Positions 23,465-30,562 of a stretch of 64,000 bases of DNA are shown piece after piece. The position numbers and the translations under genes are program-made. The stretch lies in contig NZ_RWIT01000016.1 of assembly GCF_003944715.1 (NCBI RefSeq), positions 1 to 64,000 on the forward strand, in the 5' to 3' direction. Below the pieces are notes generated by a model. That model did not search any database. It worked only from the letters and a program-made list of their open reading frames with translations, and was not told where the DNA came from. This DNA is from Hymenobacter rigui (GTDB taxonomy: Bacteria; Bacteroidota; Bacteroidia; Cytophagales; Hymenobacteraceae). Each line of letters starts with the position of its first letter. Position 1 is the first letter of the stretch.

Positions 23465-24628
23465 ATGACCGAACCTTACCAACAATGTACCCGCTGCATC
23501 ATGGATACCACCGTTCCCGGTATCCGCTTTGATGCCGCGGGCGAGTGTAATTTCTGTGCCTTGCACGACAAGATGGACCGCGCCTTCCCGCTGGGGGAGG
23601 CCGGGGCACGCCACGTGCAGGAAATGGTGGCCGACATCAAGAAGCTGGGCCAGGGAAAAAAGTATGACTGCGTGCTGGGCGTGAGCGGCGGCCGGGACTC
23701 CTCATTTACACTCTGGTACTGCGTTGTGAAGCTGGGCCTGCGCCCCCTGGCTGTACACTTCAACGACGGCTTCGGCAACCCCGTGGCCGGCGAAAACATG
23801 ACCAAGGCCTGCCGTAAGCTGGGCGTGGAAATGCGCACCATCACCTCCGACTGGCGCGAATCCAAGGACCTGAAAATTGCCTTCCTGAAAGCTTCCGTGC
23901 CCGATATGGAGGAAGGCACCGACGTGGGCATTGCCACCGCCCTGTACGGCGTGGCTGCCAAGGAAGGCATCCAGCGCATCGTCATCGGGCAGTCGTTCCG
24001 CACCGAGGGCATTGCCCCGCTGAGCTGGAACTACCTCGACGGCAAGTACCTGAAGGCCGTGCACAAGCAGTTCGGCACGGTGCCGCTGCGGCCCTGGAAG
24101 CCCGCCGACCCGGGCTTTCACCTGGATATTAAGGAAATGTTCTACTACGCCTTCATCCGCCGCATCAAAACCGTGACCCTGCTCTACCACGTGAACTACG
24201 TACGCGCCGACGTGGACCAACTACTGGAGCGGGAACTGGACTGGGTGAACCCGGGAGCCCACTACTTCGACGACCTGTACCAGAGCGTCATCTACTACCT
24301 CAACCGCACCAAGTTCAACATTGACCGGCGGCTGTTCAACTACTCGGCCCTGGTGCGCTCCGGCCAGATGCCGCGGGAAGTAGCCCTGGAACGGGTGCGG
24401 CACGTGAACAAGATTGAGGATCAGAAGGTCATCGACCTGTGCATCAAGCGCCTGGGCCTCACCCGCCAGGAATTCGATGGGATTGTGGCCGCACCACCCA
24501 AAACCTTCCGCGCCTACCCCAACAACTACGAGCTGATCCGGCTGCTGAAGTGGCCCATCAAGCTCCTGAGCCAGTTCCGCCTCATTCCCGAATCGGCCTA
24601 CGATAAGTACTTTAACTGCGGCACCTAA
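23465..24628 (+). CDS. PP-loop N-acetyl sugar amidotransferase (WbpG/PseA/LegB-like)
   Basis: The 387-residue product begins with a probable zinc site CxxC-x16-CxxC (C8, C11, C28, C31), then the ATP-pyrophosphatase loop GVSGGRDSS. The rest keeps family landmarks such as VHFNDGFGNPVA and FYYAFIRRIK. Relatives convert a sugar carbonyl or acetamido group to an amidine/acetimidoyl group during O-antigen or flagellin-sugar synthesis. They usually need HisH- and HisF-like partners, which are absent here; a nitrilase-fold gene is adjacent instead. The ATG at 23465 gives the conserved start; a TTG eight codons earlier is less likely. Its TAA overlaps the aat ATG by one base, so the two are co-transcribed. 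Confidence 0.82.
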   Translation: MTEPYQQCTRCIMDTTVPGIRFDAAGECNFCALHDKMDRAFPLGEAGARHVQEMVADIKKLGQGKKYDCVLGVSGGRDSSFTLWYCVVKLGLRPLAVHFNDGFGNPVAGENMTKACRKLGVEMRTITSDWRESKDLKIAFLKASVPDMEEGTDVGIATALYGVAAKEGIQRIVIGQSFRTEGIAPLSWNYLDGKYLKAVHKQFGTVPLRPWKPADPGFHLDIKEMFYYAFIRRIKTVTLLYHVNYVRADVDQLLERELDWVNPGAHYFDDLYQSVIYYLNRTKFNIDRRLFNYSALVRSGQMPREVALERVRHVNKIEDQKVIDLCIKRLGLTRQEFDGIVAAPPKTFRAYPNNYELIRLLKWPIKLLSQFRLIPESAYDKYFNCGT

Positions 24629-25299
24629 TGCTCCTGCCCTTCCCCGCCGACCCCGATGCCGCCGCCGACGACTCCCTGGAAGGCTTGGTACTGGCCGGCG
24701 GGTCGGCCACCGTTGAAAACCTGGTGGCGGCCTACAGCCGCGGTATTTTTCCGTGGCCGGTGCCAGGCTGGCCGGTGCTACCGTGGTTCTGCCCGCCCCG
24801 ACGCGGTATTCTGCGGCTGGAGCGCCGGCACGTGGGCCGCACGCTGGCGCGGGTGCAGCGGCAATCCACTTGGCGCATCAGCTTCAATGAGGCGTTTGAG
24901 CAGGTGATGCGCGCCTGCCGGCAGCAGCCCCGCCCCGGCCAGGATGGCACCTGGATTACGCCTCAGCTGCTGCGCGGCTACAAGGCCCTGCACCAGGCCG
25001 GTTACGCCCACAGCGTGGAGGTATGGGACGGCCCGGAGCTGATTGGCGGCCTGTACGGCGTTTCGGTACGGGGCGTGTTTGCAGGCGAGAGTATGTTCCA
25101 CTTCCGCCCCAACGCCTCCAAGCTGGCCCTGCTGGCCCTCACCGATACGTTGTTAGAGCAGGGCGCGCGCCTGCTCGATATCCAGCAGCTGACGCCCCAC
25201 CTGGCCGCCCTCGGGGCCGAAGAAGTAAGCCGCCAGGAATTTCTGGCCTTACTATCCCAGGAGCAAGCCGCCGGCCGTACCCTCCGCTTTCCGGCCTGA
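24628..25299 (+). CDS. aat: Leucyl/phenylalanyl-tRNA-protein transferase
   Basis: Aat adds Leu or Phe from aminoacyl-tRNA to proteins with N-terminal Arg or Lys, marking them for ClpS/ClpAP degradation. The 223-residue length is normal. The signatures AAYSRGIFPWP, WFCPPRRGIL, GTWITPQLLRGYKALHQAG, HSVEVWDG, GESMF and LLDIQQLTPHLAALGAEEVSRQEF are all present. It starts in the arrangement TAATG with the stop of the amidotransferase. A long inverted repeat follows directly. Confidence 0.95.
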   Translation: MLLPFPADPDAAADDSLEGLVLAGGSATVENLVAAYSRGIFPWPVPGWPVLPWFCPPRRGILRLERRHVGRTLARVQRQSTWRISFNEAFEQVMRACRQQPRPGQDGTWITPQLLRGYKALHQAGYAHSVEVWDGPELIGGLYGVSVRGVFAGESMFHFRPNASKLALLALTDTLLEQGARLLDIQQLTPHLAALGAEEVSRQEFLALLSQEQAAGRTLRFPA

Positions 25300-25302
25300 T
25301 GC

Positions 25303-25429
25303 GGCCACGCTCCGGTCCGATGGCGCAGCCGTCCGACCGGCTGGCTGCGTGCTGGCATATGAACAACGGAACCGCCCCGGGCCCGGACGACAACCGGTCG
25401 GACGGCTGCGCCGTCGGACCGGAGCGGCC
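25303..25429. repeat. Long inverted repeat after aat
   Basis: Arms 25303-25340 and 25394-25429 are nearly perfect over about 36 bases (core CGGTCGGACGGCTGCGCC), very GC-rich and separated by about 53 bases. Open frames across it are palindrome artefacts. Confidence 0.88.
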
Positions 25430-25436
25430 TAGCGCC

Positions 25437-25472
25437 ACAAAAAAAGCCTCCCCAATGGGAGGCTTTTTTTGT
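25437..25472. terminator. Bidirectional terminator
   Basis: A 17-bp stem (25437-25453 with 25456-25472) with A7 on the left and T7 on the right, between aat and the convergent ferredoxin gene. Confidence 0.85.
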
Positions 25473-25491
25473 GGAAGCACACGAATCAAAA

Positions 25492-25532
25492 AATCCGTGC
25501 AATCCGATCAATCCGTCTAAATCCGTGATTTA
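25492..25532. repeat. AATCCGT repeats at 9-10-base spacing
   Basis: Four AATCCG(T/A) units begin at 25492, 25501, 25510 and 25520, and the ferredoxin TAA (25530-25532, minus strand) closes the array. The unit also appears in the inverted arms at 27747-27775. Confidence 0.75.
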
Positions 25533-25880
25533 GGCTTCCTGGTGCAGCCACTGCTTTTTGCTCAGCAGCTTATCCTGGGATTCGCGGTAGTCCGGGTCGT
25601 CCACGCAGCAGTCTACGGGGCACACGGCGGCGCACTGGGGCTCCTCGTGGAAGCCCACGCACTCGGTGCACTTATCCGACACGATGTAGTAATACTCGTC
25701 GGAAATGGGGGTTTGCGGGGCCACGCCCGATACCACCTTGCCGCCGTCCTGCTGCACTTCCTTCAGGCTGGTGCCATCGGCCCAGCGCCAAGCGGCGCCG
25801 CCTTCGTAAATGGCAGTGTTGGGGCATTCCGGTTCGCAGGCACCACAGTTGATGCACTCGTCGGTTATCATGATGGCCAT
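25530..25880 (-). CDS. 2[4Fe-4S] ferredoxin (YfhL-like)
   Basis: The 116-residue soluble ferredoxin has two cluster motifs: C9-x2-C12-x2-C15-x3-C19 (CINCGACEPECP), and C71-x2-C74-x8-C83-x3-C87 with an eight-residue insertion, followed by the C91-C92 pair. This Alvin/YfhL-type layout is common in Bacteroidota. It donates low-potential electrons; the partner is unknown. The ATG at 25880 is chosen because the fold starts immediately (MAIMITDECINCG). It is divergent from the LuxC-like reductase gene across 166 bases, a pairing I recall in related genomes, so the two may share control. Confidence 0.9.
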   Translation of the reverse strand: MAIMITDECINCGACEPECPNTAIYEGGAAWRWADGTSLKEVQQDGGKVVSGVAPQTPISDEYYYIVSDKCTECVGFHEEPQCAAVCPVDCCVDDPDYRESQDKLLSKKQWLHQEA

Positions 25881-26046
25881 AGCCTCGGTCGTCGTTAAAA
25901 AGTAGAAAATCGAATCAGAGAGAGTACGCAAGCCGCCGGGAGCAGGATGCGGCCGGGCAAAATTAGGGATTAGCCGTACACAGTTCAGTAATTTCGCGCC
26001 GCTGATTTTGTTTTTCTGCCTTCCGGCTTTTATCCCCCCTGCTTTT

Positions 26047-27072
26047 ATGCTTCACGCCGACCGCCTTGCCGCTTTTGTAGCCCTGGGCCAGCGCCTCTCG
26101 GCCCTGGTTTCCGATGACCATTCCGAGGAGCTGACCGAGCTGGCCGCCCGCGCCCGCAACCAGAACCCGTGGTTCGATCGGCCCAACGTGCTGGCGGCCC
26201 TGCGCGGCATTGCCCACCTGCTAGCCGAGCCCACCCTAAGCACCTGGGCCGCCCGCTACCCCGCGGAACCCACCACCCCGCGCCTGATTGGGGTAGTGAT
26301 GGCCGGCAATATTCCGCTGGTAGGCTTCCACGATGCGCTGTGCGTGCTGCTCGCGGGCCACGTGCTGCTGGCCAAGCTCAGCAAAGACGACACGCTGCTG
26401 ATGCGCTGGGTGCTGAATGAACTCACGCGCTTGGAGCCCCGCTTCGCCGACCGGATTCAGTTGGTGGAGCGCCTGAACGCGGCCGATGCGTTTATTGCCA
26501 CCGGCTCCGACAATACGGCCCGCTACTTCGAGTATTACTTTGGCAAAAAGCCGCACATCATCCGCCGCAACCGCACCAGCCTGGCCGTGCTTACGGGCCG
26601 GGAGTCGGACCACGACCTGGGGCTGCTGGGCGAAGATATTTTCCGCTACTACGGCCTAGGCTGCCGCAACGTGAGCAAGCTCTACGCCCCCGTCGGCTAC
26701 GATTTCACGCCCCTGCTTGATGCCCTGCAGCCCTGGCACCATGTGCTGGAGCACAACCGCTACCAGAACAACTACGACTACAATAAGAGCATTCTGCTGG
26801 TGAACCGGGTGCCCCACCTCGATTCGGGTTTCCTGCTGCTCACCGAAAGCGCCCAGCTCGTTTCCCCCATTTCGGTGCTGCACTACGCCACCTACACCAG
26901 CGAGGTGGACCTGCTCGACCAGCTCACCGACGTGGCGGCTCAGACGCAGTGCTTGGTTTCGGCGAGCGGGCTTTATCCGGGCAGCTTCCCCTTCGGCCGC
27001 GCCCAGCAGCCCGCCGTGTCCGACTACGCCGACGGCGTGGACACCATGAATTTTCTGGCGCAGCTTCTATAG
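26047..27072 (+). CDS. LuxC-like acyl-CoA reductase
   Basis: A 341-residue member of the LuxC / acyl-CoA reductase group of the aldehyde dehydrogenase superfamily. Landmarks are LIGVVMAGNIPLVGFHDALC (nucleotide-binding part), LLAKLSKDDTLL, IATGSDNTARYFEYYFGKKP, RNRTSLAVLTG and the probable active-site cysteine in YYGLGCRNVSKLYAP. LuxC-type enzymes reduce acyl-CoA or acyl-ACP to aldehydes with NADPH; the product here is unknown. The ATG at 26047 was chosen over an upstream TTG. A TAATTTCG minus-7-like box lies at about 25990. Confidence 0.8.
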   Translation: MLHADRLAAFVALGQRLSALVSDDHSEELTELAARARNQNPWFDRPNVLAALRGIAHLLAEPTLSTWAARYPAEPTTPRLIGVVMAGNIPLVGFHDALCVLLAGHVLLAKLSKDDTLLMRWVLNELTRLEPRFADRIQLVERLNAADAFIATGSDNTARYFEYYFGKKPHIIRRNRTSLAVLTGRESDHDLGLLGEDIFRYYGLGCRNVSKLYAPVGYDFTPLLDALQPWHHVLEHNRYQNNYDYNKSILLVNRVPHLDSGFLLLTESAQLVSPISVLHYATYTSEVDLLDQLTDVAAQTQCLVSASGLYPGSFPFGRAQQPAVSDYADGVDTMNFLAQLL

Positions 27073-27297
27073 CGTAACTTCCTGATGGTGCAGGAATTGC
27101 CGCGTAGGCAACGCAGCAGAGCCACATTTCAGGCACGATTGTAGGTGTACCTTAGATGGAATTGTTGCGTACACTCGTTCAGTTTCGTGCACATTTCTGC
27201 GGCGGCAAGCCGGCAGCAATGTTCATCTGTTCTCCATTTGGCTTGCCGTACGCTGTGACGGAATTTCTCCACTCACCGCTATTATTCTGCTCTGACG

Positions 27298-27609
27298 ATG
27301 ATACCTGAACTCAAGCCGACCGACGCTGCCATTGAAACCATCGAGAAGGAAAGCATTTCGACTCTTCGCTTCTCGAACGAGGATGTGCTGACCGACCCCG
27401 CCGCCATCAAACGCCGCCGCCACGACGCGGAACGGGCTGCCACGCTGGGTAACGCCTACCACGGCAAGCTCGACATCTACTTCCAGACGGCCGATGGGGC
27501 TGTAAAACGCGTGTACACCACCATCTGGGCCATGCACGAAGAATACCTGACGCTGAAATCCGGCATTGCCCTACCCCTGCGGGCCGTGCTCAGCTTCGAC
27601 TTCTATTAA
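27298..27609 (+). CDS. Conserved small protein, function unknown
   Basis: The 103-residue soluble protein has a mixed alpha/beta composition and no signal peptide. The C-terminal half (KLDIYFQTADGAVKRVYTTI, EEYLTLKSG, IPLRAVLSFDFY) looks like a small beta-barrel, and the middle has a basic helix KRRRHDAERAATLGNAY. I know similar sequences as uncharacterised proteins of Cytophagales but no function. The 225 bases upstream hold no recognisable gene. Its TAA stop is the first three bases of an inverted-repeat arm that mirrors the convergent gene's stop. Confidence 0.75.
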   Translation: MIPELKPTDAAIETIEKESISTLRFSNEDVLTDPAAIKRRRHDAERAATLGNAYHGKLDIYFQTADGAVKRVYTTIWAMHEEYLTLKSGIALPLRAVLSFDFY

Positions 27610-27775
27610 GACCACCAAGTCCACGGATTTTGTAGCTGATTAACCCGCCCAGTAGGGCCAATACGCTGGTTACTACTTTACCCATACATAAAGAAAAAGG
27701 CTTGCTGGTTAGCAAGCCTTTTTCTTTTACTGGAAATAAATCGTCCACAAAATCCGTGGAGAATCCGTGGTCTTA
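27607..27775. repeat. Inverted repeat carrying both convergent stop codons
   Basis: The left arm 27607-27633 starts TAAGACCAC, and the right arm 27747-27775 is its reverse complement with a small indel. The TAA of the small conserved gene and the TAA of the nucleoside phosphorylase gene are the outer ends of the arms. A normal terminator hairpin (27691-27726) sits inside. Confidence 0.85.
27691..27726. terminator. Bidirectional terminator inside the repeat
   Basis: Perfect 16-bp stem with GGTT loop, A-rich left and T-rich right flank. Confidence 0.88.
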
Positions 27776-28645
27776 GAGGCGGTCCAGGGTTTTCTGGATC
27801 AGGTCGTTTACTACCTGATCGGAGTTGGCCGCAAACTCGCCGGTGGCGCGGTTGGCCACAATGGCGTTCAACGACAGCACCTCGTGGCCCAGCATGCGGC
27901 CCAAGGCGTAGTAGCCGGCCGTTTCCATCTCGAAGTTGGTGAGACGGAACTCGCCTTCGGCACTCTGGTGGCGGAATTGCTGGAACTCCTGAATCAGGGT
28001 GGGCAGGCGCAGATCTAGGCGAAGCACCCGGCCCTGGGGGCCGTAGAAACCGGGGCAGGTGAGCGTATTACCCTTCACCATATCGAAGCCCAGCTGCTCA
28101 CGCAGCAAATCGGAACCCCGCACGCAGTATGGGCGGTAGGGCAGCTGCAAGGCTTGCTGGATGCCGGTGGCCACTTCTACTTCTAGGCCGGTTTCTACCA
28201 GCGGGTAAAACTGCATCAGCGAATCCAGACCCACGGCGTGCTCCGAGGCCAGCATGGAGCCTACCGGAATATCGGCCTGCAGGGAGCCGCTGGTGCCCAC
28301 CCGCACAATACGCAGGCTGATGCGCTCTTCCAAGGGGCGCGGCTCGCGCGTTACCAAATCCACGTTTACCAGCGCATCCAGCTCATTCATCAGAATATCA
28401 ATGTTATCGGTACCCATGCCGGTGCTGATAACGGTGATGCGCTTGCCCTTGTAGTAGCCCACGTGCGTCACGAATTCGCGCTTGTGGATTTTGGTTTCGA
28501 TGGAGTCGAAGTGCTGGCTAACGGACGGCACCCGCTCCGGGTCGCCCACCGTGATGATGGTTTCGGAAAGGTGGTCGGGCAGGAGGTTCAGGTGGTAGAT
28601 GCTGCCGTCCTTGTTCAGGATCAGTTCCGATTCGGCGATGGGCAT
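27773..28645 (-). CDS. Nucleoside phosphorylase (uridine phosphorylase-like)
   Basis: A 290-residue member of the PNP/UDP family. VGDPERVP binds phosphate, VISTGMGTDN follows, and IVRVGTSGSLQ is the phosphate/ribose loop. FEMETAGYYALGR holds the Glu-Met-Glu ribose-binding motif. The last part (NAIVANRATGEF) replaces the usual Asp base-contact region with Asn-Arg, so base preference is uncertain; uridine or a related nucleoside is likely. It reversibly cleaves nucleosides with phosphate in salvage. The ATG at 28645 follows a heptanucleotide array. Confidence 0.85.
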   Translation of the reverse strand: MPIAESELILNKDGSIYHLNLLPDHLSETIITVGDPERVPSVSQHFDSIETKIHKREFVTHVGYYKGKRITVISTGMGTDNIDILMNELDALVNVDLVTREPRPLEERISLRIVRVGTSGSLQADIPVGSMLASEHAVGLDSLMQFYPLVETGLEVEVATGIQQALQLPYRPYCVRGSDLLREQLGFDMVKGNTLTCPGFYGPQGRVLRLDLRLPTLIQEFQQFRHQSAEGEFRLTNFEMETAGYYALGRMLGHEVLSLNAIVANRATGEFAANSDQVVNDLIQKTLDRL

Positions 28646-28653
28646 GGGTGGGG

Positions 28654-28796
28654 AATTATGAATTAAAAATTATGAATTAAAAATTAAACGTGACAGACAT
28701 TAATAAATGGGCAATCCGAAAAGCAAGCGCACCTAAGTTGCTTATGCGTTTCAACAGTGGCCATTTTTAATTCTTCATTTTTAATTTTTAATTCCT
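28654..28796. repeat. Heptanucleotide inverted array I (AATTATG/AATTAAA units)
   Basis: The left arm is exactly five 7-nt units: AATTATG, AATTAAA, AATTATG, AATTAAA, AATTAAA (28654-28688). The right arm (28762-28796, read in reverse complement) is AATTAAA, AATTAAA, AATGAAG, AATTAAA, identical over 35 bases to the array after lpxC/fabZ at 6148-6182. The trhO stop and last residues lie in the right arm. Confidence 0.92.
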
Positions 28797-29743
28797 GACG
28801 GGGCGCGGTACGAGAGCAGACCCTGCTCGGGGTTGTAGTGGTTGCTCAGCTTGGGGTAGGTGCCGGTGCCGTCGTAGGGACGCTTATCGGGGTGCTGCTG
28901 GCAGGTGGCGGAGCAGGCGCCGTCCAGCTGCTCGGCGCAGGCCTCGCACAGCGGTACGTGGGCGTTGCAGTGCGGGTTGGCACAGTTCACCATCCGGTCG
29001 GAGGGCGTGTGGCAGTGGTGGCACTGGCTGATGATGGTTGGGTTGACGCTGTTCACATCTACCGCCACCCGGCCATCAAACACGTAGCATTTACCATCGA
29101 AATCCTCACCGCCGGCTTCCAGCCCATATTTGATAATGCCACCGTGCAGCTGGTACACATCCTCGAAACCCTGTTCCAGCAGGAAAGCCGAGGCCTTCTC
29201 GCACTTGATGCCGCCGGTGCAGTAGGTCAGAATTTTCTTGCCCCGGTACTGCTCCAGCTCCTGCACCTTCTCGGGGAACTCGCGGAAGTTTTCAATATCC
29301 AGCGTCACGGCGTTTTTGAAGCGGCCCAGGCTGTGCTCGTAGTCGGAGCGTACGTCCAGCACCACCACGTCGTCCTGGTCCTTCATGGCCCGGAACTCCT
29401 GGGGCTCTAGGTGAATCCCGGTCCGCTCGTAGGGCTTGATATGGGGCAGTCCCACGTGCACGATTTCCGACTTCACGCGCACGTGCAGCTTCTGGAAGGT
29501 ATGCGCCGGGGCCTCTTCTACCTTGAATTCCAGCGCCGCAAAGCGCGGGTCGGCCTTAATCAGGCGCATGTATTCCTCACAGTCGGCACGGCGGCCCGAT
29601 ACGGTACCGTTCAGGCCTTCGGCGGCCACAATAATGCGGCCCAGCAGGTTCAGCCCCAGGCACAGCCGGTGGTGCTCCTCCCGGAACTGCTCCGGATTCT
29701 CGATGGGCGTGTAGCAGTAGTACAGTAGAACGAGGTAGTCCAT
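28781..29743 (-). CDS. trhO: tRNA uridine(34) hydroxylase TrhO (rhodanese family)
   Basis: The 320-residue TrhO/YceA protein forms 5-hydroxyuridine at the wobble position of some tRNAs with oxygen. The N-terminal acylphosphatase-like domain includes GLNGTVSG. The rhodanese domain (about 120-215) carries catalytic C175 in YCTGGIKCEKAS. The C-terminal domain has a probable zinc cluster of Cys pairs (CHHCHTPSDRMVNC, LCEACAEQ). The final GIKN and stop are encoded in the AT-rich heptanucleotide array, so the native C-terminus was probably altered by it. Confidence 0.92.
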   Translation of the reverse strand: MDYLVLLYYCYTPIENPEQFREEHHRLCLGLNLLGRIIVAAEGLNGTVSGRRADCEEYMRLIKADPRFAALEFKVEEAPAHTFQKLHVRVKSEIVHVGLPHIKPYERTGIHLEPQEFRAMKDQDDVVVLDVRSDYEHSLGRFKNAVTLDIENFREFPEKVQELEQYRGKKILTYCTGGIKCEKASAFLLEQGFEDVYQLHGGIIKYGLEAGGEDFDGKCYVFDGRVAVDVNSVNPTIISQCHHCHTPSDRMVNCANPHCNAHVPLCEACAEQLDGACSATCQQHPDKRPYDGTGTYPKLSNHYNPEQGLLSYRAPSGIKN

Positions 29744-29760
29744 TTTTTATAGAAGTAAGC

Positions 29761-29830
29761 TATTAGAATTGAGAACTGAGACATCTGTAAAGGAGTCTGG
29801 TTCTCAGGTCTAAGTTCTTGGCTCTAAACT
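29761..29830. repeat. Heptanucleotide inverted array P (AGAACTG-type units)
   Basis: The left side reads AGCTATT, AGAATTG, AGAACTG, AGACATC. The right side in reverse complement reads AGAGCCA, AGAACTT, AGACCTG, AGAACC. The units are degenerate but keep strict 7-base phasing on both arms. It lies between trhO and the acetyltransferase stop. Confidence 0.65.
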
Positions 29831-30456
29831 TTCTGAGCGGGGTTGCCGAACACGGTTTGGCCGGCAGGTACGTCGGCTACTACCACTGAGCCAGCGCCCA
29901 CGCGGGCTTTGGCCCCGATTTTCACACCGGCTACCACTACGGCTCCCGCCCCGATGAAGGCCAGCTCCCCTACCTGCACCTCGGCGTTGAGAATAGCGCC
30001 GGCACCCAGCTGGGCGTAGTCGCCCACCTCAGCCTTCACATCCACCACGGTATTGGCCCCCAGGATGCAGCCGTCGCCGAGCTTGGCAGTACCGGCCACC
30101 ACGGCGTTGGCCCCGATGAGGTTGCCATGGCCCAGCCAAGCGTGCGGCGATACGCTGGCGCGCTGGTGAATGGCGTTGACGGGAGCTACGGTGTACTCCT
30201 CGCGCAACATGTTGGTGAGGCTGCGGCGGCTGGCCGTGTCTTCGGTAGCCACGAATACCTCGCACTTCTTGCCCAGCAGCTTCAGCAGCTCCTTATCATC
30301 GGTGTTACCCATCACGGGCACATCGTTGAGCTCGGTGTTTTGCAGCTCGGCTTTATCATCGAGCAGGCAGTACACAACTACATCATTGCTCTGAAAGGCA
30401 TCAAGAGCAGCAGTGCCAACTGCCTGCGCGCCCAGGATGATTACGGGATTTTCCAT
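29824..30456 (-). CDS. Sugar acetyltransferase of the NeuD/PglD type
   Basis: The 210-residue product has an N-terminal Rossmann-like domain (VIILGAQAVGTAALDAF, LLDD, PVMGNTDD) and a C-terminal left-handed beta-helix of hexapeptide repeats (GNLIGANAVVAGTAKLG, GAKARVGAGSVVVADVPAG, GNPAQKV). PglD-like enzymes N-acetylate UDP-4-amino-sugars, and NeuD-like ones act with sialic acid synthesis. The usual catalytic His of the helix (INxxAxIxHD) is here within NAIHQRASVSPHAWLGHGN. No nucleotide-sugar gene is adjacent; the substrate is unknown. A TATCTTTG box lies upstream. Confidence 0.8.
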   Translation of the reverse strand: MENPVIILGAQAVGTAALDAFQSNDVVVYCLLDDKAELQNTELNDVPVMGNTDDKELLKLLGKKCEVFVATEDTASRRSLTNMLREEYTVAPVNAIHQRASVSPHAWLGHGNLIGANAVVAGTAKLGDGCILGANTVVDVKAEVGDYAQLGAGAILNAEVQVGELAFIGAGAVVVAGVKIGAKARVGAGSVVVADVPAGQTVFGNPAQKV

Positions 30457-30506
30457 TGGTAGAAAAAACGGCCGCAGCGCGGCCGGTGAGTGTTCGTAAA
30501 CGGCTG

Positions 30507-30514
30507 CAAAGATA
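30507..30514 (-). promoter_or_regulatory. Minus-7 box TATCTTTG of the acetyltransferase gene
   Basis: Exact TAnnTTTG on the minus strand, 50 bases before the ATG at 30456. Confidence 0.45.
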
Positions 30515-30562
30515 CGGGTAGCCTGTTAGTTTCAGGATGATCTTTCTCAACCGGAGTGCAGC

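Noticed and set aside
25310..25520. Overlapping open frames on both strands after aat
   Set aside because: They run through a near-perfect palindrome, which gives similar frames on both strands, and contain no protein-like sequence.
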